This document shows, one piece after another, positions 55,140 to 63,725 of a stretch of 64,000 bases of DNA (the stretch's first letter is position 1; each line of letters opens with the position of its first letter). This DNA comes from Leadbetterella byssophila DSM 17132. GTDB taxonomy: Bacteria > Bacteroidota > Bacteroidia > Cytophagales > Spirosomataceae. Made by a program: the position numbers and the translations under genes. The notes beneath the pieces were generated by a model. The model searched no databases, was not told the origin of the DNA, and was given only the letters and a program-made list of their open reading frames with translations. The DNA lies in contig NC_014655.1 in NCBI RefSeq assembly GCF_000166395.1, positions 2,294,001-2,358,000 of the forward strand, read 5' to 3'.

Positions 55140-55147
55140 CAAAAGTA
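55140..55147 (-). promoter_or_regulatory. Predicted -7 element of fabI
   Basis: TACTTTTG on the - strand, a full TAnnTTTG match 26 bases before the fabI ATG. No well-spaced -33 TTTG. Confidence 0.4.
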
Positions 55148-55201
55148 TACTATTTTTCCAAAAGAACCTTACTCCTCCCCTGCATCTTTTCACAGAAAGA
55201 C

Positions 55202-55232
55202 TTTGTATGCATCCAGATTTGGCTTAGATTTG
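55202..55232 (+). promoter_or_regulatory. Predicted promoter of the SNF2 helicase gene
   Basis: TTTG (55202-55205), exactly 19 bases, then TAGATTTG (55225-55232): the best full match to the Bacteroidota consensus in the window. It implies a short leader before the ATG at 55254 and argues against the TTG at 55203 as the start. Confidence 0.65.
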
Positions 55233-55253
55233 AAACCCATTTTTCATTCAACC

Positions 55254-58142
55254 ATGATTGTTTCACCAACAGAACCTTTTAAACTCGTATTTAGTCTTTA
55301 TCAACACGAATTCTTGGGGTACCTACTGGAACCCTTTGTGGTGAAACTAACCCTGAAAGGAGAATACTCCCTTCAATCGCAAAACATCTCAGGAACGAAT
55401 GTCAAGGATTTTAAGTCGGGACTTAGCAAAGAACAAATCCGACTCGTAGAACTTACTTCCAGAATCCAACAAGACGCCATTTACAGGAAGTTTAATACGA
55501 ACAGAAAACTGAAGCGCGACGAGTTCTTCAAAAAAGTATATCAAACCAAAGACGGCGGTCCTGTTTTAAAGGAGAGCATCAATGCCTACCTGGAGAACTA
55601 TCGCCAAGAGATCTATAAGAACATCAAAGGCCAAAACTTCTTCATCATGGGAAGCGATGGTATACCCACCTGGAAGGAGATTCAAATGGTGGAAGAACCC
55701 ATCAGAGTATATTTCCACTTCAAACGGGAAGCCACCAAAACCATCTATTACCCCATTCTGAAATGCGGAGGAGAAAAGGTTAAATTCCAATTTAAAAACG
55801 GGCTGATCGTTAACGATTCTCCGGCTGTCCTCCTTTTGGATAACCTCATGTACTTCTTTGAAGATCATGTAGACGGAAAGAAACTTCGACCCTTCCTGAA
55901 TAAGTCAAACATTGAAATCCCCATGTCCATTGAGGACACGTACTACAGGAAGTTCATAGTACCTCTTATAGCGAACTTCAACGTGTACGCTGACGGATTT
56001 GAGATCTCGTATGAGAAGGAAGAGTTTACCACCCGCCTGCTCATCTCTGAGGTTAAAGGACAAGGTAAGCTGTTTGAAGAAGGTGAGGAAGAAAGTAAAG
56101 ATCTACTTCTAGAGCTAGCCTTCCTGTACGGCAATTACGAGTTCAAATTTGATAATTTCTCTGACCCTGCCTACGTATATCTGGAAAGAACAGAAGATTC
56201 CTGGAAGTTTCATAAGATAAAAAAGAATCTACAGGCAGAAAGAGCCGTAATCCATTTCCTAAAAGACCTAGGCCTCGATCTAAGAGCCGGAAGAGTGGCA
56301 CTTCCTAAATCCAAAGCCCTAGACTGGCTAAACCAAAACCTAAAACGCTTAGAAGAATACCCCATTGAGGTTCAACAGCACGTAGGCAATGCCTCCACCT
56401 ACTTCCTAGGCTATGCACATGTGGATTTAAAGGTCACAGAGAAGAACGACTGGTTCGATATAGAAGCAGAAGTGATCTTCGGAGAATTCCGCATTCCCTT
56501 CAAGAAGTTCAAGTACTATATCTTAAACAATATCCGCGAGTTCCAATTGCCAGACGGAACCACCGCCAGCATCCCGGATACCTGGTTTAGCATGTATTCC
56601 GAACTTTTTGAAAACATGGATAAGGATGAGCCCCGACTAAAGAAGCAGTTTGTGGGACTCGTACAACTTCTACATCAAGACGGCATCCTGACCGCCATGA
56701 TGAATAGAAAATTAGCTGCATTAGCAGATTTTGAAGAGATCACAGACGTACCATTACCGGAACATTTCAATGGAGAGCTACGCCCTTACCAGAAGGCGGG
56801 TTACAACTGGCTGAACTTCTTGAAAGACTACGGCCTGGGAGGATGTTTGGCAGATGATATGGGACTGGGTAAAACCGTGACTACTTTGGCTTTCCTCCAA
56901 AAAATCAAAGAGGAAAATCCGGGTATACCCAGTCTATTAGTACTACCTACCTCTTTGATCTACAACTGGCAAAAAGAGGCTTCCAGATTTACCCCTGAAT
57001 TAAGAGTCATGGTGCATTATGGAACCCAAAGGAGCAAAGACAGTAACGCCTTCCAGTTTTATGATCTAGTCATCTGTTCCTATGGGATACTGCGGTCAGA
57101 CATAGACTTTATCAAACACTTCCGCTTCAATTATGCCATACTTGACGAGTCTCAATCCATAAAGAACGCCTCCTCCGCGAATTTTAAGGCTGTAATGGAG
57201 CTGAATACCAAAAACCGACTCATCCTAACCGGTACTCCTCTAGAGAACAGCACCCTGGATTTATGGAGCCAAATGAGCTTTGTCAATCCCGGCCTACTGG
57301 GTAGCCTCAACTCCTTTAAAAGGAAATACCAAAACCAGATAGAAAAGGAGAAAGATGAAAGTAGCCTTGCCCAACTTTCCTCTAAGATCAAGCCCTTTAT
57401 GCTGAGAAGGAATAAGCGACAAGTAGCAAAAGACCTTCCGGAAAAGATTGAGTCTATAGTCTATTCTCAAATGACAGAGGAGCAGGAGAAGTTATATGAC
57501 GAAACCAAATCCTATTTAAGAAATCAAATCATGCAGGAGGCCGGAAAGCCGGGCATGCTGGTATTACAAGGACTCTCGAAACTTAGACAGATAGCGAATC
57601 ACCCTGCCATGGTTCTGCCCCATTATTCCGGCGGATCTGGGAAGGGTATTGACATCTTGTCTAGGATAAAAGAAGTGGTAAGTGAAGGTTCGAAAACACT
57701 AATTTTTAGCCAGTTTGTTAAACATTTAAAATTTGTAGCCGAAGGACTTAGAGCGGAGAAAATTCCTTATTTGTATTTGGACGGAAGTACTAAAAACAGG
57801 ATGGAACTAGTGAACCGTTTCCAGAATTCAGCAGAAGAGCTCATTTTCTTGATATCTCTAAAAGCAGGGGGAGTAGGACTAAACCTGACGGCGGCAGAGA
57901 ACGTTTTCCTATTGGACCCTTGGTGGAACCCTGCCATAGAGGCCCAAGCGGTAGACCGGGCACATAGAATAGGACAAACAAAAACGGTATTTTCTTATAA
58001 GTTTATTACCCAAAATACCATAGAAGAAAAGATCGTAGAACTTCAAAATACAAAACGTCAACTCTTTGACGAACTCATACTAGAGGAAGAAAGCTTCTTC
58101 AAATCATTGAGCACTGAGGATATCCTTCAACTGATAGACTAA
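55254..58142 (+). CDS. SNF2/Swi2-family DNA-dependent ATPase (DEAD/DEAH helicase)
   Basis: Moves along double-stranded DNA to remodel protein-DNA complexes, as RapA-like proteins do. 962 residues: an N-terminal region of about 490 residues typical of bacterial SNF2 proteins, then the ATPase core with LADDMGLGKTVTTL (Walker A K540), ILDESQSIKN (motif II, D631), ILTGTPLENS, and in the second lobe LIFSQFVKHL, YLDGSTKNR, LISLKAGGVGLNLTAA and VDRAHRIGQTKTV (motif VI). All seven motifs are visible. It lies between two IS copies; the second begins 7 bases after its stop. Confidence 0.93.
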   Translation: MIVSPTEPFKLVFSLYQHEFLGYLLEPFVVKLTLKGEYSLQSQNISGTNVKDFKSGLSKEQIRLVELTSRIQQDAIYRKFNTNRKLKRDEFFKKVYQTKDGGPVLKESINAYLENYRQEIYKNIKGQNFFIMGSDGIPTWKEIQMVEEPIRVYFHFKREATKTIYYPILKCGGEKVKFQFKNGLIVNDSPAVLLLDNLMYFFEDHVDGKKLRPFLNKSNIEIPMSIEDTYYRKFIVPLIANFNVYADGFEISYEKEEFTTRLLISEVKGQGKLFEEGEEESKDLLLELAFLYGNYEFKFDNFSDPAYVYLERTEDSWKFHKIKKNLQAERAVIHFLKDLGLDLRAGRVALPKSKALDWLNQNLKRLEEYPIEVQQHVGNASTYFLGYAHVDLKVTEKNDWFDIEAEVIFGEFRIPFKKFKYYILNNIREFQLPDGTTASIPDTWFSMYSELFENMDKDEPRLKKQFVGLVQLLHQDGILTAMMNRKLAALADFEEITDVPLPEHFNGELRPYQKAGYNWLNFLKDYGLGGCLADDMGLGKTVTTLAFLQKIKEENPGIPSLLVLPTSLIYNWQKEASRFTPELRVMVHYGTQRSKDSNAFQFYDLVICSYGILRSDIDFIKHFRFNYAILDESQSIKNASSANFKAVMELNTKNRLILTGTPLENSTLDLWSQMSFVNPGLLGSLNSFKRKYQNQIEKEKDESSLAQLSSKIKPFMLRRNKRQVAKDLPEKIESIVYSQMTEEQEKLYDETKSYLRNQIMQEAGKPGMLVLQGLSKLRQIANHPAMVLPHYSGGSGKGIDILSRIKEVVSEGSKTLIFSQFVKHLKFVAEGLRAEKIPYLYLDGSTKNRMELVNRFQNSAEELIFLISLKAGGVGLNLTAAENVFLLDPWWNPAIEAQAVDRAHRIGQTKTVFSYKFITQNTIEEKIVELQNTKRQLFDELILEEESFFKSLSTEDILQLID

Positions 58143-58148
58143 AAAAAA

Positions 58149-59940
58149 GAGGACGTCTCAAAACCTAAATGAGGCGTTCTCTTTGTTTTCAATTTATTTA
58201 GGCTGGGATTTCTTATTTGATTTTTTATATTCCAACCTCAGGAGGTTGAATTTGCAAATAGTATTGAAAAAGGTCTCTCAGGAGGCCTTTTTTCGTATAT
58301 TTTGTGCTATGGCCAATAGGCCGAACTCAATTTCGACCTTATGCTTACCCCGAAGCATAAATCGTTTAAAGCCGTGATTGCTTTTTATGTTTGCAAAGAC
58401 GGGTTCCACATCGTAACACCTTTTCTTTCGCCTTTTTATTCCTTCTTCACTGTTAAGAAGTTCATAGGCCTGCTTCCGCTGTCGCTCCAGTCGTTCATTG
58501 ACTTGGACTATCCGATTCCCTTCCATCTTATTACAAGTTCCGTTTAGTGGACAATGCCCGCAATTTTGGGCTTGATATTTTCTTGAGGTTTGTTCAAAAC
58601 CTGTGCTGGTCTTCCTTTTACTCTCTCCAATGAAATTCATTTGCTGACCCATCGGACAGATGAAACAGTCTTCTTGGGCATTGTAGAATAGCTTATCGGT
58701 ACTAAATGGGTCCTGGTTATTGGTGTTCTGCTGTCGGTCAAAGAGATTGTATTTGATGTAGGCCTTTACTTTTTTGCCTTCCAGTAAGGTATAATTTTCC
58801 TCAGAACCGTAGCCTGCATCTGCCGTGATAACTTTGGGAGCTTGCTGATAGCTTGCTTCATGCTGAGCTATATGCGCTGCCAGAGTGGTGGTGTCGTTGG
58901 GGTTGGGGTGAATCGTGTAATTTACAACGAATTGGTTGGAGCTGGAAATTTGAACATTGTAAGCCGGCTTCAATTGCCCATTCCTCATGTGATCCTCCTT
59001 TAACCTCATAAATGTGGCTCCCTCATCCGTCTTGCTGTAACTGTTACGCTCTCCAAGAATCTGCTCCTGTTCTTCGTATTTGCCCATGTTCTGTGGAAAG
59101 TGTTTGGTGGCATAACTCAGTTTGCCTTTCACCTTCTTGTCAATATCTTTTTCTTGCCCAAAACCTCATTGAGCTTATCGACGGTAGACTGTACTTTTTC
59201 TCTAGTAATGGTGGTGAAGTCAGGGGGATCGGGAAGGTTATCCTCTTTGCTGGCAACACTTTGAGCATATTCCCAAATGCCTTTCAATTGCTGCTTCATC
59301 TTCTCTTTATTGGTCGCAATAGCCTTTTTCCAAACAAAGGTGTAACGATTGGCATTGGCCTCTATTTTGGTCCCATCAACACAAACCTCTTCAATACTCA
59401 AAAGTCCTTCCTGGGCTAAAAGCTTAACTACTTCTTCGAACACACTTCGAAGACTTTCTCGAAGGCGGTCACTTCTGAAACGGTTAATGGTGTTATGGTC
59501 AGGATAGCTCATGCCGCTTATCCACATAAAATAGATACTCTCTTTACAGGCTGCCTCTATCTTCCTGCTCGAATATACATTGCTTACATACCCATAAACC
59601 AACACTTTAAGCAGCATCTGAGGATGATAACTGGAGGCACCGGTCAATTTATACGAAGCATGCAGAGGAGCGAGGTTAATTTTATTAATGACCTCATTGA
59701 CCACCCGTACCGGATGATTCTTGGGAACCAGTTCCTCCAAACTTGGAGGCAATAGCATCATTTGCTGCTGGTCGTAAGGCTTAAAAGTGGGTTTTCTTGA
59801 TGCCATACCCTTGATTTTTTATACCTAAATATATGAAAATCAGGATAATAACGCAAGTTTTAAAGAGAAAATGTGAAGCCAAATCTAAAAAAAACCTCGG
59901 CTTCAAAATAAAAACGAGGGTGCCTTTATGAGACACCCTC
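58149..59940 (-). mobile_element. IS1182-family insertion sequence, copy 2
   Basis: The same 1792-base element as copy 1, same orientation, with terminal repeats GAGGACGTCTCA and (complemented) GAGGGTGTCTCA. One base of the left repeat differs from copy 1. The left end is 7 bases past the helicase stop; the right end touches the stop codon of the small ORF at 59941-60096. No clear target duplication. Confidence 0.88.
58278..59806 (-). pseudogene. IS1182-family transposase, frameshifted at a different place (copy 2)
   Basis: Same protein as copy 1. The position broken in copy 1 is intact here (EGATFMRLKED), but the A run near 59150 is one base shorter (on the - strand five As before GATATT versus six), so the first piece (59806-59129) ends after KKKILTRR and the second (59132-58278) carries the remaining 284 codons. 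A -1 ribosomal slip on the A run would restore the frame, so programmed frameshifting cannot be excluded, although copy 1 is continuous there. Confidence 0.87.
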
Positions 59941-60096
59941 TTAAGATGTCACTTCTTCTGTTTGAAATATATCTACAGCTGCTTGATGAAATACTTTCTT
60001 CAGCCCTTCATATGCGCCTGTAATAATGCTAATAGGCAAAATGATCGGCGCGAAGACGATCCATTGACAGATCATAAAAAAATTTATCTTCTTCAT
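59941..60096 (-). CDS. Small membrane protein, 51 residues, function unknown
   Basis: An ORF of 51 codons from the ATG at 60096: MKKINFFMICQWIVFAPIIL opens a single hydrophobic segment (about 5-26), followed by an amphipathic charged tail (GAYEGLKKVFHQAAVDIF, then QTEEVTS). A positive start, one membrane helix and a hydrophilic C-terminus are features of genuine small membrane proteins. It lies 135 bases downstream of the nagB-type gene on the same strand. Its TAA stop abuts the IS end, and two of its bases may come from the IS, so the C-terminus could be altered. I do not recognise the family. Confidence 0.5.
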   Translation of the reverse strand: MKKINFFMICQWIVFAPIILPISIITGAYEGLKKVFHQAAVDIFQTEEVTS

Positions 60097-60231
60097 AAGG
60101 GTAAGGGTTTGTGTATATGCGATTCAACTTGTTTACAAAGTGAAGTTATTTATAATAATTCAAATTTCCAAGCATTTTGTATAAATTTTATTATACTTTT
60201 TAGTCGCATAATACCACCCCCCACAGGGACC

Positions 60232-62145
60232 TTAGAACTTCCAGCGCACGAATGCTTCCATAGCCTGATACTCAGCTAATCCCAGCTTGTTATAAAGCTC
60301 AGCAGTAGCACGGTTTCTATCCTCCGCTCTTTGCCAGAATTCACGGGCATCAGAACCTTGGAACACTACGCCGTCTTTTTGCGACTGGTGTTTGAAGATA
60401 CCTAAGCGTTTCTGCATTACCTGATCCGGACTCATAGGTACGGCCATTTCTATTTCGTGGATCTCCCACTCTGCCCAAGCACCACGGTATAACCATACCC
60501 AACAATCCTTCATGAAGTTTTGATGCTTGATTTGTCCGATGGCCTCAAAAATGGCATCCAAACAAACTTTGTGGGTTCCGTGCGGATCCGCTAAGTCTCC
60601 TGCTGCATAGATTTGATGAGGTTTAACGCTCTCAATCAATCCTCTAACAATAGCTATATCTTCCTTACCAAGTGGAGATTTCTGAACTTTACCGGTTTCA
60701 TAGAAAGGCATGTTCAAGAAGTGTACATTCTCCATTGGGATACCTACGAATCTACAGGTGGCTTTAGCTTCACCTCTACGAATGATGCCCTTTACATGAC
60801 GTACTTCCGGAGAGTCTATTTCGCTTCCTTTCTTGTTCTTCAAGAACAGTTTCGCGTTTTCGAAGATCTCTTCCGCTTCTTTATTATTGATTCCAAAGTG
60901 TTTGTTATAGTCCACTACGAAATCTATGAAGCGTAAGGCTTCGTCATCAGTCACTGCAATATTTCCTGAAGTCTGATAAGCCACGTGCACATCGTGTCCC
61001 TGATCTACCAAACGCTGGAAAGTACCACCCATAGAGATGATATCATCATCTGGGTGAGGACTGAAGATAATCACGCGTTTCTTCTCAGGAAGAGCTCTTT
61101 CCGGACGGTTAGTATCGTCTGCATTTGGCTTACCTCCCGGCCATCCGGTAATAGAATGTTGTAGGTGATTAAATACTTCTATATTGATATCGTACGCTTG
61201 CCCGTATCCGGCTAGAAGCTCAGATAGACCATTGTCGTTATAGTCCTTGTTAGTTAACTTCAAGATAGGTTTACCTAGTTCAAGCGCTAAACTACATACG
61301 GCTTTCTTGATCATAGGCGTATCCCAAACTACATCTTCCACTAACCATGGAGTTTTGATGCGTTTTAACTCTGTGGCTGCAGCCATGTCTACTACAAACA
61401 GACAGTTGTTATGCTGCTGCAAATAGGAAGCTGGCAGGTGTTCGGTTACTCTACCTTCCACGGCTTGAGCAATGACCTCAGCTTTTCTTTCACCCCAAGC
61501 TAACAGTACCACTCTTTTCGCCTGAAGGATCTTAGAAACCCCTAAGGTGATGGCTTTCTTTGGTACTTTAATCAATTCTCCGCCAAAATCACCTATAGCA
61601 GCGGCTCTGGTAGAGTGATCCAACATCATCAAACGCGTTCTGGAGTTCGCTAAGGAACCTGGCTCATTGAATCCTATGTGACCATTACCGCCTATCCCTA
61701 ATAATTGAAAATCTAAGCCACCTAGCGCATCAATCTTAGCTTCATAACTATTGCAAAACTCCGCAATAGCGTTCTGAGGCAATGTACCTAGGGGAATAAA
61801 ATAGTTTTCCTTTGGAATATCCACGTGATCAAATAATTGCTCACGCATGAAACGCCAGTAACTTTGAATGGCATCCGGCTCCATAGGATAATACTCGTCT
61901 AAGTTGAAAGAGATCACATTCTTAAAACTTAAACCTTCTTCTTTGTGCATACGCACCAGTTCGGCGTACACTGTTTTAGGTGATGAGCCCGTAGCTAAAC
62001 CTAACACACAATTCTTACCCTCTTTCTGCTTCTGACGAATCAGATCAGCTATCTCCTTTGCTACAGATTTTGAGGCTTCTTTGGGATCCGCAAAAATACG
62101 GGTGGGGATTTTTTCGTAAGCGATGGGTTCGTGTACAACGGCCAT
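60232..62145 (-). CDS. nagB: Glucosamine-6-phosphate deaminase fused to a LmbE/PIG-L deacetylase-like domain
   Basis: Converts glucosamine-6-phosphate to fructose-6-phosphate and ammonia. 637 residues, against about 260 for ordinary NagB. Residues ~15-290 are NagB: LGLATGSSPKTVYAEL, FNLDEYYPM with D83 and GIGGNGHIGFNEPG with H156. Residues ~353-600 are LmbE/PIG-L-like: IIFSPHPDDDIISMGGTF keeps the metal-binding HPDD and DPHGTHKVC the later histidines. The fusion occurs in Bacteroidota. The second domain may remove acetyl groups from GlcNAc-6-phosphate before deamination, which would make one protein do two steps; this is inference. No nagA is nearby. Confidence 0.92.
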   Translation of the reverse strand: MAVVHEPIAYEKIPTRIFADPKEASKSVAKEIADLIRQKQKEGKNCVLGLATGSSPKTVYAELVRMHKEEGLSFKNVISFNLDEYYPMEPDAIQSYWRFMREQLFDHVDIPKENYFIPLGTLPQNAIAEFCNSYEAKIDALGGLDFQLLGIGGNGHIGFNEPGSLANSRTRLMMLDHSTRAAAIGDFGGELIKVPKKAITLGVSKILQAKRVVLLAWGERKAEVIAQAVEGRVTEHLPASYLQQHNNCLFVVDMAAATELKRIKTPWLVEDVVWDTPMIKKAVCSLALELGKPILKLTNKDYNDNGLSELLAGYGQAYDINIEVFNHLQHSITGWPGGKPNADDTNRPERALPEKKRVIIFSPHPDDDIISMGGTFQRLVDQGHDVHVAYQTSGNIAVTDDEALRFIDFVVDYNKHFGINNKEAEEIFENAKLFLKNKKGSEIDSPEVRHVKGIIRRGEAKATCRFVGIPMENVHFLNMPFYETGKVQKSPLGKEDIAIVRGLIESVKPHQIYAAGDLADPHGTHKVCLDAIFEAIGQIKHQNFMKDCWVWLYRGAWAEWEIHEIEMAVPMSPDQVMQKRLGIFKHQSQKDGVVFQGSDAREFWQRAEDRNRATAELYNKLGLAEYQAMEAFVRWKF

Positions 62146-62317
62146 GATACTTGTTAGTTGATAGTCTTGACTAAATAAGGGCTAAAATTAGCGCCCTTTT
62201 TTTTTAAAAAAAATTATTAATTCCATTAATTGTAATTTAACGAGATCATCTTTAAAACTTACATGAAAATCCCATTAATATTATCTGGATTTATTATAAA
62301 TAAATAAAACTTTTTTA

Positions 62318-62325
62318 TAATTTTG
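62318..62325 (+). promoter_or_regulatory. Predicted -7 element of the small Bacteroidota protein gene
   Basis: TAATTTTG, a full TAnnTTTG match, 14 bases before an ATG at 62340 and 19 before the in-frame TTG at 62345. Confidence 0.4.
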
Positions 62326-62344
62326 TGGCGTAAAAAAAAATGAA

Positions 62345-62686
62345 TTGTCTAAATCCGAATTATATAGTACTAGCAAAGGTCGTTCACTCCAGTGTGATCT
62401 TAGTAATTCTATATATATTGAATTCAGAGAATACACTTGGAAGTTTTCGATCACTGATTTTTTGGTATTCAGAAAGAATCTCCATTCAGTAAATGTTAAA
62501 GAATTACTCTTTAACCTTTCTGACGAATGTGATTTCGTATCTCTCCAGCACGCCAAATTATCTTCTACCGTTACTTTGACACTTTGTGACCTGATCCAAC
62601 TAAGAGAATTAGTAGACGGCACCAAGTTTTCTCTAGAACTTGTTTCTATGATTCACGAGGTTTTGGGTGATTACGAAGTAGTCTAA
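62345..62686 (+). CDS. Small conserved Bacteroidota protein (possibly DUF6686), start uncertain
   Basis: About 113 residues, KSELYSTSKGRSLQCDLSNS then IYIEFREYTWKFSITDF, resembling a short Bacteroidota-only family that I associate with DUF6686 from memory. The only start in this frame is TTG at 62345. An ATG at 62340 lies close after a good -7 element, but in another frame that stops after 48 codons; one extra base between the two would give MNC-x-KSELY, the start expected for the family. So either TTG is used or the gene has a one-base deletion at its beginning. Function unknown, cytoplasmic. Confidence 0.6.
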   Translation: MSKSELYSTSKGRSLQCDLSNSIYIEFREYTWKFSITDFLVFRKNLHSVNVKELLFNLSDECDFVSLQHAKLSSTVTLTLCDLIQLRELVDGTKFSLELVSMIHEVLGDYEVV

Positions 62687-62798
62687 GCCCTTGGAACTCT
62701 GCTCCTCCCTGAGCTAATTGGAGGCATTTTAAATTTAGATTCAATACAAATATCTGTAAATCAATTCAAAAGGGAATTTATCTCCGTTTCTTGTGTGT

Positions 62799-62806
62799 TA
62801 ATTTTG
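62799..62806 (+). promoter_or_regulatory. Predicted -7 element of the ferritin gene
   Basis: TAATTTTG, a full TAnnTTTG match 26 bases before the ATG at 62833. It overlaps the longer alternative reading frame and so favours the later start. Confidence 0.45.
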
Positions 62807-62832
62807 TAAACGAAAACACAAGAGCACATAAT

Positions 62833-63360
62833 ATGAAAAATTTATTGAGAGATAAGACTTCATTGAAAGAAGATATAGAGATAGCCTTGAACGGACAAGC
62901 TAAAATGGAAGCTGAGGCTTCTAATAAATACCTTGCCATGGCATCTTGGTTAGAGCGTAATGGATTTGAACGTACTTCAGAGTATTTATATAGACAAGCA
63001 GAAGAAGAAAGAGAGCATTTCTTGAAGATCTTCCGCTACATCAATGAAATGGGAGGTGCTGCTATAACTCCTTCCTTAGGTGAAGTTCAGCAAGAATATC
63101 CAGATTTAAGAAGCGTGTTTGAAGCAGCTTTGCATAGTGAAATTGCCGTTACTAATTCCATAAATCGTATCGTTGGTCTTTGCAGAGCTAATAATGATTA
63201 CGCTACTGAAGATTTCTTGATGTGGTATGTAAAAGAGCAGAGAGAAGAAGAAAAGAATGCACGTAGAGCATTGGAGCTATTTGACCTGATAGACGTAAAC
63301 AGCGCAAACGGCCTTTACCTATTGGACAAGGAAATCGCGAAGATAGGCAGAGAAGAATAA
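62833..63360 (+). CDS. ftnA-like: Ferritin-like iron-storage protein
   Basis: Oxidises and stores iron in a 24-subunit shell. 175 residues forming a four-helix bundle plus a fifth helix. Ferroxidase ligands are visible in order: E near 15-30 (EIALNGQAKMEAEASNKYLAMASWLE), the E-x-x-H pair in RQAEEEREHFLKI, the Glu of FEAALHSEIAV, and KEQREEEKNARRALEL. The frame continues upstream to a TTG at 62791, but the -7 element at 62799 and family length support the ATG at 62833. A DtxR-type regulator gene lies 42 kb away in this window. Strong terminator downstream. Confidence 0.92.
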   Translation: MKNLLRDKTSLKEDIEIALNGQAKMEAEASNKYLAMASWLERNGFERTSEYLYRQAEEEREHFLKIFRYINEMGGAAITPSLGEVQQEYPDLRSVFEAALHSEIAVTNSINRIVGLCRANNDYATEDFLMWYVKEQREEEKNARRALELFDLIDVNSANGLYLLDKEIAKIGREE

Positions 63361-63376
63361 GATTTTGAATAGTATG

Positions 63377-63403
63377 AAGGAGGAAATTTTCCTCCTTTTT
63401 TTT
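63377..63403 (+). terminator. Intrinsic terminator after the ferritin gene
   Basis: AAGGAGGAAA / TTTCCTCCTT, a 10-bp perfect stem around a single central base, followed by a T run. Confidence 0.85.
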
Positions 63404-63437
63404 GTCCAGCCCAGAGATACCGCGTTAAGGCAGCAAA

Positions 63438-63725
63438 CTAACGCACACCCACCACATCCTCTATCACCAAAAATTCACGCTCACCGAAACCGGGAACCCT
63501 TTGCCTGCTGCTATCCTTCCTAGCGAAAACATCTCGCAGTGAGCAAGGCTCCATATCCAAGGAATTCCAATCTTTGTGTAGGTTCTTGGGGATAATTTTT
63601 ACAAAGTATACCTGATTATAAAGTCTACCGTTTACAGTAAGTGAGTCAGTATAGCTGCTTACTTCTCGGACCTCATCACATTGTTGGTATTTAGTGAAGA
63701 GATAGTCATCCTCCCCTACGTTCAT
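63438..63725 (-). CDS. Small putative lipoprotein, N-terminus without a clear start codon
   Basis: From the ATG at 63725 the product is 95 residues (MNVGEDDYLFTKYQQCDE .. FLVIEDVVGVR). The same frame stays open upstream to a TGA near 63843 and there encodes SIKKIILYLATCAWGCDPDAAPKSEI, which looks like a lipoprotein signal ending at WGC. No ATG, GTG or TTG precedes it in frame; an ATG at 63832 is one base out of phase and runs into TAA. Either a one-base deletion near 63825 broke the gene or a rare start codon is used. I do not recognise the protein. Confidence 0.5.
   Translation of the reverse strand: MNVGEDDYLFTKYQQCDEVREVSSYTDSLTVNGRLYNQVYFVKIIPKNLHKDWNSLDMEPCSLRDVFARKDSSRQRVPGFGEREFLVIEDVVGVR

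Noticed and set aside
62169-62206. GGGC/GCCC hairpin with T9 upstream of nagB, as a terminator on the + strand
   Set aside because: No + strand gene ends nearby; the stem is short and it lies in the nagB leader, so I could not assign a role.
62281-62625. 114-codon ORF on the - strand
   Set aside because: Overlaps the opposite-strand small protein, whose translation resembles a conserved Bacteroidota family; the antisense frame has no recognisable features.
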